Shown: positions 9,077-17,456, counted from the first letter of the stretch. The stretch is DNA of 64,000 bases from Methylocella sp. (GCA_037200525.1 JBBCGG010000001.1:3650501-3714500); one strand, 5' to 3'. Numbers and translations: made by a program. The notes: generated from the letters alone by a model not told the origin.

Positions 9077-9271
9077 GATTCCCCCTGCCGTCCCTCTATA
9101 AACGAACTACATTTCGTTCAAAATGGTTGAAGTATCAGAGGCCGGCTGTCCAAAACACTATTAAGGCTGCGTTGGCCGTATCGTATCAAATTCAGGCGAC
9201 ATATGTAGCCCTTCGCAACTTTACTTTTTAGTGGAAGCATGCATGGTAACGCTAACGACGCCTTAGCTTCC

Positions 9272-9279
9272 GGGGGGGG
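9272..9279 (+). repeat. Run of eight G directly before a methyltransferase start
   Basis: Eight consecutive G lie two bases before the ATG at 9282 and take the place of the ribosome binding site. A homopolymer of this length at this position can change length by slipped-strand mispairing, which would alter the spacing between ribosome binding site and start. Confidence 0.5.
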
Positions 9280-9281
9280 TT

Positions 9282-10199
9282 ATGCAGCAGTTTCATGCGG
9301 AAACGACGGACGTTTCAGTTAAGGCCACTGTCGACTATCCATTTTCTCTCGACCTAAAATTCTATCGCAGCGCCAATAGCGATTTGGAAGGCTTCAGCGA
9401 CCATGATTTGAGGGCTCATTTTTATATTCATGGCATTCATGAAGGGCGCCCCGGATCTCCATGCGTGTTCCGCGAAAAGTTTTTGTCTCTCGTTTCTAAG
9501 ACCGCTCATACGTTAGAAATTGGTCCCTTCTGCAGTCCTGTGCTACGCGGCCCCAATGTGAAATACTTCGACGTTGCGGAGCGCGACGCCCTGATTCGGA
9601 GGGCGATTTTGCATCACCAAGGACATACTGATCCGCCAGCCATCGACTACGTTTCTCCTACAGGAGACATGGCCGTAATAGACGAAGAGTTCGACCAAAT
9701 CTTCAGCTCGCATTGCGTTGAGCATCAGCCTAATCTAATTCGCCACTTCAACCAAGTTGAAAGACTCTTGCGGAAGGGCGGCAGTTATTTTTTGATCGTT
9801 CCTGACAAACGGTTTTGTTTCGATCACTTCCTTCCCGAAACAACTATTGCCGATGTTCTCAGCGCCCAAATCGAGCAAAAAATCCTCCACTCTCCAAGAA
9901 GCGTATTGGAGCACCGCCACCTTACAACTCACAACGATCCAGTTCGGCATTGGCAGGGCGACCACGGGACCCCCGCGATCCAAACGCAGGATGTTGACAC
10001 AGTTCTTCTTTGGATAGACCAGCTTGCCAAGAGCGGAGATGCTTATCTAGATGTTCATGCTTGGCATTTTACGCCGGCCGTTTTTGAGGATGTCGTGAAC
10101 CAACTTTACAGGCTAGGACTGAGTAAGCTGAGGGCAGACAGAATTTATAATACACCTGCTGGAAGGTTTGAATTCTGCGCTATTCTTTCAAATCATTGA
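9282..10199 (+). CDS. Class I SAM-dependent methyltransferase with N-terminal FD-WY-like repeat
   Basis: 305 residues from the ATG at 9282. Residues ~18-60 are one divergent copy of the locus repeat (LDLKFYRSANSDL, then HFYIHGIHEGRPGSP). The methyltransferase fold follows: TLEIGPFCSP at ~76 is motif I, DEEFDQIFSSHCVEH is the Asp/His-rich post-motif region typical of Methyltransf_11, and LLRKGGSYFLIVPDKR is motif III. It presumably methylates a sugar or terminal group of the surface glycan. The codon use is visibly richer in A+T than the flanking export genes. It lies alone on the plus strand between the IS3 copy and the KpsM-like gene. Confidence 0.8.
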   Translation: MQQFHAETTDVSVKATVDYPFSLDLKFYRSANSDLEGFSDHDLRAHFYIHGIHEGRPGSPCVFREKFLSLVSKTAHTLEIGPFCSPVLRGPNVKYFDVAERDALIRRAILHHQGHTDPPAIDYVSPTGDMAVIDEEFDQIFSSHCVEHQPNLIRHFNQVERLLRKGGSYFLIVPDKRFCFDHFLPETTIADVLSAQIEQKILHSPRSVLEHRHLTTHNDPVRHWQGDHGTPAIQTQDVDTVLLWIDQLAKSGDAYLDVHAWHFTPAVFEDVVNQLYRLGLSKLRADRIYNTPAGRFEFCAILSNH

Positions 10200-10300
10200 G
10201 GCCAGGTTGTTATTTCCACCTTAATACGACTCTTGCAGAACTGCACATACAAGTCAAAAGCGCGGGCTGGCTCTGCGATCGCATTCGCGCCGAGCGGCCA

Positions 10301-11110
10301 CTAGATGCGAAACATTCGTCTGCCGAATCTTTCCGCGATCAAGCTGATCGCAAGGGTGGCTGTTGAAAGAGTCAATAGATATGGAACGTTAATAAGCTCG
10401 CTCGGATAACCTTCGTAATATGAAGATCGCAGCCATTCGATACATTGAAGCAGCGGGTTGAGTGCTAGCCATTGGTTGTAAGGAGCTGGAATTGCAGATG
10501 GGACGAAAACGATGCCAGACGCTCCCCACAAAATCGGAGCTGAAAGATTGAAAACAATTGGCCACATCGGAATAAGGTGGGTGATCAAGGCATGCGCCAC
10601 GCCGACACAAAATGCGAGATATATTGTAGCCGCTATGGCGAATAACATACCGGTCCAATCGTAGGGTCTGAACTCACTGGAAAAAAGAATCAGCAGGGCT
10701 AGAATTAAAATGCAGACGACAGTCGCGTTAACAAATTCTAATACCGATCTTGCTATTAAAATATCAAAAATTTTAACGCGAGAGAAATATAAAAGAGCTC
10801 TGTTAATTGTAACGGAAAGAATAATTTGTCTTGCCATATAAACGAAAATGACAAATGGCAGGATAGAAAGACCATAATACAAAATCTGGTCTCCGGATTG
10901 CGGAGTAACGCGATTCAAGACATGAAAAATGGTGAGCACCACCAGTAAATGACAAAGAGGCATCAACAGCAGGAGCATTACCCCGAAGCCATATTTTCCG
11001 GTCAGTAGTTGGACGTCGCGCAACAAAATCGCTCTGATAACCGCGAGATTGATTGCCAATGCCGTGGGCGGCATCCTGAGTGGTGGCTCGTCTGTGACCC
11101 TTGCGTCCAT
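10301..11110 (-). CDS. Capsular polysaccharide ABC-2 type exporter permease (KpsM-like)
   Basis: About 269 residues from the ATG at 11110, which has AGGA six bases upstream; a GTG at 11140 is also possible. The start is soluble (to LLRDVQLLTGKYGFG) and is followed by about six membrane segments, including GVMLLLLMPLCHLLVVLTIF and YLAFCVGVAHALITHLIP. The layout and the LNPLLQCIEWLRSSYYEGYPSE loop are those of KpsM/Wzm-type permeases, which move lipid-linked polysaccharide across the inner membrane with a KpsT ATPase. The matching ATPase is not adjacent but lies at 25704, about 14.6 kb away. It is downstream of two methyltransferase genes on the same strand. Confidence 0.88.
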   Translation of the reverse strand: MDARVTDEPPLRMPPTALAINLAVIRAILLRDVQLLTGKYGFGVMLLLLMPLCHLLVVLTIFHVLNRVTPQSGDQILYYGLSILPFVIFVYMARQIILSVTINRALLYFSRVKIFDILIARSVLEFVNATVVCILILALLILFSSEFRPYDWTGMLFAIAATIYLAFCVGVAHALITHLIPMWPIVFNLSAPILWGASGIVFVPSAIPAPYNQWLALNPLLQCIEWLRSSYYEGYPSELINVPYLLTLSTATLAISLIAERFGRRMFRI

Positions 11111-11273
11111 GGCTATCCTGGCTATCCTCGTTCCAGACACTTGATGCGCTTAGATGGCGCTATGAATAAGGCGTTCGCCATAATTTGGCCTCGTCCATTT
11201 TCTCGGCATTTGCCACAACTGGCCCGCTCGATGCCGACGACACCTAAGCAGGCGGCCAAGCTGGAATAAGAGA

Positions 11274-12200
11274 TTAGCCTTTCGTCGCAATCAGGCAGTT
11301 GCCGGCTGCGAATTCTGAGATCGTTTTATCTGGGAGACCATCCAGTATGGAACGCCAGAAATCACCCGACGGACCTTTCCCAAGAAGCTCAGCCAAGCTC
11401 ATCTCCATAAAACGAGCCTGCTTGTCTGAGGGCAGGTCGCGAATGAATTTTCCCAAGATCCACGCGATCGTATAGTCCGGTCCTTGAAAATGATAGGTTT
11501 TAGCTTCGTCGATCCGAAATCCCGCGTCGGAAAATATCGACGAAAGTCCCTCACGTGTTGCGTTGAAATAGTGCGACGGATAGCCGTGAACAGGTTGAAG
11601 GAAGGGCCAGTCGATAAAAACCTTTCCGTCCTTTTTGAGAATGCGGTGGATTTCGTCAACGACCTTCCAGGGCTTTCTCGTATGCTCGAGGACCGCGAAG
11701 CAGCCTATTCCATCCATAGATCCTGATTTGATCGGATAGGTGCAGTCAGTCCCCGCGATGATGTCGGCGCTGATCGAAGGGTAGACCTCAAGATAGAGAC
11801 AGTTTTCGTGATGCAACTCACGAAAACCGCACCCAATTTCGAGATAATTTTTCGTCGGGTTGTCTACAATCTCCGATCGGAAAAAGCCTAATTCTCCGTT
11901 GGCTGACTCGGACTGGTAGCTGATGAGATCAAAATGCTCAGAACCAATCAATGCTGGAAAACCTACGAGGTTTAGCCCATACGGAAGGAGCAGAGCGTCT
12001 TTAAATCGGTTGAACTTGCGCGCACGGTATTCTCCGATGCCAATGAGCTCCGGATTGATTTGCAGGCGATTCTCTTTGTATCCGTGGGTTTCAAAATGCT
12101 CATGAGGATCGACGCCCGCGGCGGCGACATCTTTGTTTGCGAGAAGATAGGCCTTCGCATTGAAGTTTTCCCGAGTGACGGGTATGAATGCTTCAATCAA
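11274..12200 (-). CDS. Class I SAM-dependent methyltransferase with one FD-WY-like repeat
   Basis: 308 residues from a TTG at 12200 that has AGGGAA upstream. Residues ~12-50 hold one divergent repeat (NFNAKAYLLANKDVAAAG, then EHFETHGYKENR). The methyltransferase part shows NYLEIGCGFRELHHENCLYL as motif I, DGIGCFAVLEHTRKPW as the Methyltransf_11 acidic/His region and ILKKDGKVFIDWPFLQPVHG as motif III. It is likely to act on a surface-glycan intermediate. It lies 41 bases after another methyltransferase gene (12242-13012) on the same strand, so the two are probably cotranscribed towards the KpsM-like gene. Confidence 0.8.
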   Translation of the reverse strand: MIEAFIPVTRENFNAKAYLLANKDVAAAGVDPHEHFETHGYKENRLQINPELIGIGEYRARKFNRFKDALLLPYGLNLVGFPALIGSEHFDLISYQSESANGELGFFRSEIVDNPTKNYLEIGCGFRELHHENCLYLEVYPSISADIIAGTDCTYPIKSGSMDGIGCFAVLEHTRKPWKVVDEIHRILKKDGKVFIDWPFLQPVHGYPSHYFNATREGLSSIFSDAGFRIDEAKTYHFQGPDYTIAWILGKFIRDLPSDKQARFMEMSLAELLGKGPSGDFWRSILDGLPDKTISEFAAGNCLIATKG

Positions 12201-12241
12201 ATTGCGTTCCCTTGCTGAACAAAAAGCCGTCTCTCGTATCG

Positions 12242-13012
12242 TTACCGGAAGGCAAGAAAAAAGCAGGCTGGGCCTGCCGGGAAGTGCGGGTGATTCACGC
12301 CCATTTCGATTCGATTGAAACCACGGTGCCGAAGCACGTGGGTGATGTCATCAAGCTCCATCCAATACGACATCACGTCTCCGCCGCCGGAAAAGGGTGC
12401 CGTAGCTGCCCTTTCAGGATAATCTCGACCGTGCAAAGTTAACTTTTTGCCGCCGTAATCGACTATTTTTTTCTTCTGTTCTTGGTACAAATGGGCGGTG
12501 GGGTGGGATGCTATAACTTCTTTGTCATAGTATTGCGTCCAGATAAAAATAACGTCTGACACATTCGAGATTCCTTCCAAAAACTCTATTGGACTTGTCA
12601 AATGGTACAGAACGCCAGATGCCCAGCAAATATCAAAACGGTTCTTTGTGATCTCTACAAATTTTGTAAAGTCCCCGTATAGAAAAGTTGCATTGAGGCC
12701 AATAATATTTTTAACAAGCAGGCATTTTAGGAAATTCGAGGCGGACCCTTCTATAGACAAAACGCTCGCCGCACCCATAGCCTCGAATTGACTGGTGCTG
12801 TATGCCTCAAAGGGGCCAAGCTCCAAAATAGTCTTGCCTGCTAATCCGCCTAGGACTTTGGCAGCCCATGCGACGCGAACATCCGAAAAATTATCCGCTT
12901 GGCCACCAACTAGCCCTGATCCCTCAGGCATTCGCGAGTACCAGCCATCCTCAAAAAGATCCATGCCGGCCTGATGGGATGGGAAAGAAGCCGAGAAAGT
13001 CTCTTTAATCAT
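12242..13012 (-). CDS. SAM-dependent methyltransferase
   Basis: 256 residues from the ATG at 13012. ILELGPFEAYSTSQFEAMGA is motif I, SVLSIEGSASNFLKCLLVKN follows with the acidic residue after strand beta-2, and WASGVLYHLTSPIEFLEGIS is the post-motif region. It is a paralogue of the product of 14618-15379: both begin with a FPSHQ/VPSHQ segment and DLFxDxW and share the LELGPxE and LKCL/FQKCL blocks. No FD-WY repeat is present. The substrate is unknown; a surface glycan is likely from context. An insertion sequence lies about 100 bases upstream and may have displaced the original promoter. Confidence 0.78.
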   Translation of the reverse strand: MIKETFSASFPSHQAGMDLFEDGWYSRMPEGSGLVGGQADNFSDVRVAWAAKVLGGLAGKTILELGPFEAYSTSQFEAMGAASVLSIEGSASNFLKCLLVKNIIGLNATFLYGDFTKFVEITKNRFDICWASGVLYHLTSPIEFLEGISNVSDVIFIWTQYYDKEVIASHPTAHLYQEQKKKIVDYGGKKLTLHGRDYPERAATAPFSGGGDVMSYWMELDDITHVLRHRGFNRIEMGVNHPHFPAGPACFFLAFR

Positions 13013-13073
13013 CGAAGGCCATCCAGTTACGCCGAGTGAAGGTTTAATTTTGGTTATCTTTCAGATGTTGAGC

Positions 13074-13108
13074 TCATAATGCGGCAGCAAGAATTTCTTG
13101 CGTGGTGC
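13074..13108 (-). pseudogene. 3' end of a gene split by IS3 copy B
   Basis: When the 1270-bp element and one copy of its GTGC duplication are removed, the minus-strand frame ending RIDRAFGART at 14379 continues as TQEILAAAL and stops at TGA 13074-13076. The rest of this gene lies at 14379-14590. The protein is not recognised. Confidence 0.45.
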
Positions 13109-13142
13109 TGGCCTGCCCCCATGGGGTGATCCAGTTTGAATG

Positions 13143-14009
13143 TTAGTGCATTGTCGGCCCTGGCGCTATTGCTGGCGTGGCGGGCGAAGCTGGTCCGGAT
13201 TGCGAAGCCGGCCATTGCAGGGTCTCCGGGGCTGGCGGCTTGTAGCCCAGCGATGAGTGCGGGCGCACGGTGTTGTAGTGGCGTCGCCATCGCTCAATGA
13301 CGACCTTCGCCTCCTTGAGAGTGTAGAAGATTTCACCATTCAAAAGCTCGTCGCGCAGCTTCGAGTTGAAGCTCTCGCAATAGCCGTTCTCCCAGGGACT
13401 GCCCGGCATGATGTAGGCGGTCTTCGCGCCGACGGCGGCAATCCAGTCACGCAACGCCTTGGCGATGAACTCCGGGCCGTTGTCGGAACGAATGTGGATC
13501 GGAACCCCTCGCAAGATGAAGAGGTCCGAGAGAACGTCGATGACGTCCGCTGCCTTCAGCTGCCGGTTAATCCTGATCGCGATGCATTCGCGGGTAAATT
13601 CGTCGATGATATTCAGCATGCGATATTTCCTGCCATCATGAGTGCGGTCCTCGACGAAGTCATAGGACCAGACGTGGTTGGGGCATTGCGGGCGCAGCCG
13701 GACGCACGAGCCGTCATTGAGCCAGAGACGCCCGCGCTTGGGTTGTCTGGCCGGAACTTTCAGCCCCTCGCGTCGCCAGATCCGCTCGACCCGTTTGACG
13801 TTGACCTTCCAGCCTCGCTCCCACAACATCGCCGTGATGCGGCGGTAGCCATAGCGGCCGTACTGGATGGCGAGCGCCGTGATGTCGGCGATCAATGCCG
13901 CTTCGTCATCGGGCTTGGTCGGAACCTTGCGCTGCGTGGAGCGATGCTGACCGAGAACCCGGCAAGCGAACCGCTCGGAAACGCCATGTTCGGCGATCAC
14001 ATGCTCCAC
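13143..14009 (-). CDS. IS3 family transposase OrfB, integrase catalytic domain (copy B)
   Basis: 288 residues, identical to the copy A protein apart from one noticed change (INRQLKAA here, INRKLKAA in copy A). The DDE segments WSYDFVEDR, IRSDNGPEFIA and PWENGYCESFNS are intact. It is probably expressed as a -1 frameshift fusion with OrfA, using the same GGGAAAC heptamer. Confidence 0.93.
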   Translation of the reverse strand: MEHVIAEHGVSERFACRVLGQHRSTQRKVPTKPDDEAALIADITALAIQYGRYGYRRITAMLWERGWKVNVKRVERIWRREGLKVPARQPKRGRLWLNDGSCVRLRPQCPNHVWSYDFVEDRTHDGRKYRMLNIIDEFTRECIAIRINRQLKAADVIDVLSDLFILRGVPIHIRSDNGPEFIAKALRDWIAAVGAKTAYIMPGSPWENGYCESFNSKLRDELLNGEIFYTLKEAKVVIERWRRHYNTVRPHSSLGYKPPAPETLQWPASQSGPASPATPAIAPGPTMH

Positions 14010-14032
14010 GCAGGCGCGACGACGCGCGGAGC

Positions 14033-14311
14033 TCAGAAGTTTCCCGAGGCAGCCTCTTTCAGGATCAGCTTCTCAAGCGTCAAATCGGACACCGCTCGAC
14101 GGAGCCGCGTATTCTCCGCCTCCAGCTCCTTCAGCCGCTTCACCTGATCGCCCTTCAGGCCGCCGTATTCCGACCGCCATCGATAGTATGTAACTTCCGT
14201 CACCCCTATCGAGCGGATCGCCTCCGCGACCGGTCGCCCTTGCGCGCTAAGCACTTCGACTTGCCGTAGCTTCGCGACGATCTCTTCCGCCTTGTGTCTT
14301 TTCCTCGGCAT
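14033..14311 (-). CDS. IS3 family transposase OrfA (copy B)
   Basis: About 92 residues from the ATG at 14311 (MPRKRHKAEEIVAKLRQ), the same as copy A: a helix-turn-helix followed by a leucine zipper. The stop lies just beyond the slippery heptamer. Confidence 0.92.
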   Translation of the reverse strand: MPRKRHKAEEIVAKLRQVEVLSAQGRPVAEAIRSIGVTEVTYYRWRSEYGGLKGDQVKRLKELEAENTRLRRAVSDLTLEKLILKEAASGNF

Positions 14312-14378
14312 TGCGCAGTCCTCCATCAGGCTCATAAGCCCATACTTCACGGAGGATCACTTTTCAGGGGGCAGACCA

Positions 14379-14590
14379 GTGCGAGCGCCAAAGGCGCGAT
14401 CGATCCGCTCGATGACGAAGTCATTGATGGCATTAACCAACACGTCGCGCGCCTCTTTTGGATCAAGGAATGGAAACGTCAATTCTGCAAACCCTTCTTT
14501 TGGCAACGGGTCTATTTTACAGGTGTGAAATGTCCGTTGAGTTATCACATGGACGCCCGTAAGCGCCAGGGTTATATGATTCCATAGTAC
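14379..14590 (-). pseudogene. 5' part of a small gene split by IS3 copy B
   Basis: The minus strand reads KIDPLPKEGFAELTFPFLDP and then EARDVLVNAINDFVIERIDR, AFGART up to the element, and continues in frame on the far side (13074-13108). Upstream, in another frame, an ATG opens MESYNPGAYGRPCDNSTDIS, so the original start may be near 14580 with an extra indel. The product would have been about 75 residues. I do not recognise it. The evidence is the clean restoration of frame and stop codon across the duplication. Confidence 0.45.
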
Positions 14591-14617
14591 AAGCTTGCGG
14601 CAGAGCAGGGGGCGGAT

Positions 14618-15379
14618 TTGTTGGAAAGTAAGTTCGAAAGCCGAGTACCTTCGCATCAAAATGCGATCGATCTGTTTCGAGATCATTGGGCCGGAATGAT
14701 TGAAGAAGTTTATCCTGGCGTGATCTCTGGTCCTATGCCCGTGTTCGCCTCGGATCCTCGCCCGTCTATAGCCGCCAAGCACCTGGGATTTGCGCCGGGC
14801 ACATTGCGGGGCATGAATATTCTCGAGTTGGGCCCGCTCGAAGGAGCGCACACTTATCAGATGGTCAAACTTGGCGCAGATAGCGTTCTGGCTATCGAAG
14901 CAAATTCAGAGGCATTTCAAAAATGCTTAATTGTCAAAGAGGTATTGCAAATTCTTCGTAGTCGTTTTCTTCTCGGGGACTGCTTGAAGTTCTTACAAGA
15001 AACGTCAGACCCATTTGACATGATTTTTTGTTCAGGGATTCTATACCACATGGAGAATCCATTTGAATTGATCAAATCCATGTCAAAGCATACTGACAGA
15101 ATATTTCTTTGGACGCATTACTATAATCCCGACGAAATTTCGAAATCACGTATTCCAAAGTCCGTCGCTTGCGATGGGATAGAGGTTACATTCTATGAGC
15201 AGGCATATGGTGATACTGCTTATGGGACGTTCTGGGGCGGCAATAAGCCGACTGCCTCATGGTTATCTAAGCCTGGAATCGAACGTTGCTTCAGTCACTT
15301 TGGATATAAGCTGACCATTCATGAAGATAATGTTGGCCACATCAACGGACCATGCGTCACGGCAACGGCGATCCGATAG
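14618..15379 (+). CDS. SAM-dependent methyltransferase
   Basis: 253 residues from a TTG at 14618 preceded by a G-rich ribosome binding site (cagggggcgg). It has VPSHQNAIDLFRDHWAGM at the start, motif I in NILELGPLEGAHTYQMVKLG, SVLAIEANSEAFQKCLIVKE after it, and FCSGILYHMENPFELIKSM. It is a clear paralogue of the 12242-13012 protein and shares its block order, but lies on the opposite strand beyond IS3 copy B. It is A+T-richer than the export genes. The substrate is probably a glycan. Confidence 0.78.
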   Translation: MLESKFESRVPSHQNAIDLFRDHWAGMIEEVYPGVISGPMPVFASDPRPSIAAKHLGFAPGTLRGMNILELGPLEGAHTYQMVKLGADSVLAIEANSEAFQKCLIVKEVLQILRSRFLLGDCLKFLQETSDPFDMIFCSGILYHMENPFELIKSMSKHTDRIFLWTHYYNPDEISKSRIPKSVACDGIEVTFYEQAYGDTAYGTFWGGNKPTASWLSKPGIERCFSHFGYKLTIHEDNVGHINGPCVTATAIR

Positions 15380-15476
15380 GTGGATTATCGACCAGCTCCG
15401 ATCGTGCCGAGTAGTGATGATCGGTGCGAAGACAGAACATGGGCGTGAATAGTTTTTCCATTCTCGGAAACACTTT

Positions 15477-15680
15477 TCATATCTCCGTTTGTTGTCGGCT
15501 GGGCTGGTCCTCCTTTTCGCCGGTCGCGACTATCCTCAACAGGTCATTCGGCAGGGGTCGTTGAAGCGCAATTGCCTGCTCGAACGATCCCTTGAGGCAT
15601 GCATCCATTTCCTCGGGCATCGTGAGCAACATCGGCATGCCTTGGTGTAGATTGGTTGATTCGGGACGACAGCACGACTG
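15477..15680 (-). pseudogene. C-terminal remnant of an SOS-response-associated peptidase (SRAP/YedK-like)
   Basis: The minus strand encodes a peptide containing HQGMPMLLTMPEEMDACLKG, then ALQRPLPNDLLRIVATGEKE and a stop. This fits the C-terminus of SRAP (HMCES/YedK) proteins of Rhizobiales, where a His-x-x-x-MPV(I/L)L segment is followed by ALxLQRPLP and a GEKED tail. The catalytic N-terminus (Cys2) and most of the domain are absent. Upstream the frame runs into the left end of the IS3-type element at 15770. It is unrelated to the glycan genes and shows that foreign or rearranged DNA was brought in here. Confidence 0.55.
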
Positions 15681-15821
15681 GAAATCCGTTGTTCCGGCGT
15701 GTCGTCGGTTTTGCGGGCTTTGGCCGTCGGTGACATGAAAGTGACGTGCTCCCGGTAAATCGGTCCATCTGAAGCTGGAATTTTCCACTTACGGTCCCCG
15801 CTTGGGGACGAGGAGAGTTCC

Positions 15822-16088
15822 ATGAAGAAGACCAAGTTCACGGAAGCGCAGATCGCCTTCATTCTGAGGCAGGCTGAGGACGGTGTGGCGGTCGCCGAAG
15901 TCTGCCGGAAGGCGGGACTCTCGGATGCGCCGTTTTACAACTGGCGGAAGAAGTATGCCGGCCTGATGCCCTCCGAGATGAAGCGGCTGCGGCAACTCGA
16001 GGAAGAGAACGCCAAGTTGAAGCGGATCGTCGCTGACCTGTCTCTCGACAAAGCCATGCTGCAGGACGTGCTGGCAAAAAAGCACTAA
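15822..16088 (+). CDS. IS3-type transposase OrfA (second element)
   Basis: 88 residues starting MKKTKFTEAQIAFILRQAED, a typical HTH_Tnp_1 OrfA. The helix-turn-helix lies around VAEVCRKAGLSDAPFYNWRK and a leucine zipper follows (EMKRLRQLEEENAKLKRIVA). A ribosome binding site (GAGGAGAG) lies just upstream of the ATG. It is intact, but its partner OrfB is broken. Confidence 0.88.
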   Translation: MKKTKFTEAQIAFILRQAEDGVAVAEVCRKAGLSDAPFYNWRKKYAGLMPSEMKRLRQLEEENAKLKRIVADLSLDKAMLQDVLAKKH

Positions 16089-16090
16089 CG

Positions 16091-16960
16091 CCTGGCCGCA
16101 AGCTGGAGCTTGTCGACGAGGTCCGATCGGATTGGAAGGCATCAATCCGGCGAGCCTGTTCCGCGCTCAGGGTTGATCGAGCGCTCTGCGTCTACAAGTC
16201 GAAGCGCGGCGGCCAGGCCGACCTCAAACAGCGGATCAAGGAGATTTGCCGAGACGCGCGTGCGATACGGCTATCGGCGCATCCATGTGCTGCTGCGCCG
16301 CGAAGGCTGGCTCGTCAATGCAAAGCGGATCTATCGGCTCTACAAGGAACTGAGCCTGCAATTGCGCAACAAGACGCCAAAGCGACGGGTGAAAGCCAAG
16401 CTCCGCGACGATCGCTGCGCCGCCATCGAGACCAATGCGACGTGGGCGATGGACTTCGTTCACGACCAGTTGGCGACCGGGCGCAAAATCCGCGTGCTCA
16501 CTGTCGTCGATAGCTTCTCACGCTTCTCGCCCGCGGTCGATCCGCGCTTTAGCTATCGCGGCGAGGATGTCGTTTTGACCTTGGAGCGCATCTGCAAGGT
16601 CGTCGGCTACCCCAAGAGCATAAGGGTGGATCAGGGATCGGAGTTCATTTCCCGCGACTTTGATCTTTGGGCTTACCAGAACGGCGTCGTCCTCGACTTC
16701 TCGCGGCGCGGCAAGCCGACCGACAACGCGTTCATCGAGTCGTTCAACGGCAAGTTTCGGGCGGAATGCCTGAACGCACACTGGTTCATGAGCCTTGACG
16801 ACGCCCGTTCGAAAATGGAGGAATGGCGTAAGGACTACAACGAAATCCGGCCCCACAGCGCGATCGGAAACAAGCCCCGATATCGCTGATCAATGGCTCA
16901 CCGGCATCGCTGCCGACATGAGCCAAAACCGGCGAAAATTCCAGCAGCGGCTGGCCTAAA
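16091..16960 (+). pseudogene. IS3-type transposase OrfB, frameshifted twice
   Basis: The N-terminal part is read in one frame (RKLELVDEVRSDWKASIRRA and onward to LKQRIKEICRD). Near 16255 the conserved continuation ETRVRYGYRRIHVLLRREGW moves to another frame. The DDE integrase core is then intact: TWAMDFVHDQ, IRVDQGSEFISRDFDLW and GKPTDNAFIESFNG. At ~16875 the frame breaks again after IGNKP, because the fragment copy at 6083-6680 has one more C in the same run. Two indels leave it non-functional. Confidence 0.85.
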
Positions 16961-17063
16961 ATCCGGGAGCAGTTCAAATGGGTCTATGACCTAGGGCCCA
17001 GACCCATAAAATGGTTGGCGTGACAGGCGGATTGTGATTCACAGCTTCCGAAAGGAAGCGACT

Positions 17064-17456
17064 ATGAATCGGGATCAATTCTGGCTGACGGACGCGCAGT
17101 TCGCGAAGATCGCGCCGCATCTTCCCACGGACACGCGCGGCAAGGCGCGCGTCGATGATCGCCGGGTGATCAGCGGGATCATTCATGTGCTGAAATCTGG
17201 CGGACGCTGGATTGACGCGCCGCTGGAGTACGGGCCAAAGAAGACTCTCTACAATCGCTACGTTCGCTGGGCTGCTAAGGGCGTTTGGATCGATCTGTTC
17301 CACGCGCTTGCGCAAGCAGGCGGGCCGCCGGCGCAGGTCCTCATCGACTCCTCGGCGGTCAAGGCGCATCGCTCGGCCAGTGGCGGCAAAGGGGGGAGAA
17401 GAATCAGGCCATCGGCCGTTCGCGCGGCGGGCGCACAACCAAAATCCACGCATTGA
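17064..17456 (+). CDS. IS5-family transposase, first frame
   Basis: It starts MNRDQFWLTDAQFAKIAPHL, the DUF4096-type N-terminal domain of IS5-family transposases. It continues through SGGRWIDAPLEYGPKKTLYN and into the start of the DDE domain with QVLIDSSAVKAHRSASGGKG. A run of six G follows AAA at ~17389, and a -1 shift there leads into the second frame. Without the shift, the last ~20 residues are out-of-frame and the protein would be inactive. Confidence 0.85.
   Translation: MNRDQFWLTDAQFAKIAPHLPTDTRGKARVDDRRVISGIIHVLKSGGRWIDAPLEYGPKKTLYNRYVRWAAKGVWIDLFHALAQAGGPPAQVLIDSSAVKAHRSASGGKGGRRIRPSAVRAAGAQPKSTH

Larger units (their letters stand above)
13109..14378 (-). mobile_element. IS3-family insertion sequence, copy B (1270 bp, complete)
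   Basis: Same element as copy A, in the opposite orientation. The ends are TGGTCTGCCCCC (outer base at 14378, read on the minus strand) and TGGCCTGCCCCC (starting at 13109). The flanks are GTGC (13105-13108) and GTGC (14379-14382), a matching 4-bp duplication. Since each copy keeps its own matching pair of flanks, no inversion between the two has been fixed since insertion. It interrupts a small minus-strand gene. Confidence 0.93.
15770..16977 (+). mobile_element. Second IS3-type insertion sequence, degenerate (about 1.2 kb)
   Basis: The right end (ccgggagcagttcaa at ~16977) is defined by comparison with the fragment at 6083-6680. The left end is placed at TGAAGCTGGAATTTTCC (15770), which resembles the inward-read right end (TGAACTGCTCCCGGATTTT). 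It carries an intact orfA and a frameshifted orfB. No target duplication is obvious, because an IS5-family element abuts the right side about 15 bases away. Confidence 0.7.

Noticed and set aside
7597-14378. Composite transposon formed by the two IS3 copies
   Set aside because: Each copy has its own matching 4-bp duplication, so they inserted independently rather than moving as one unit.
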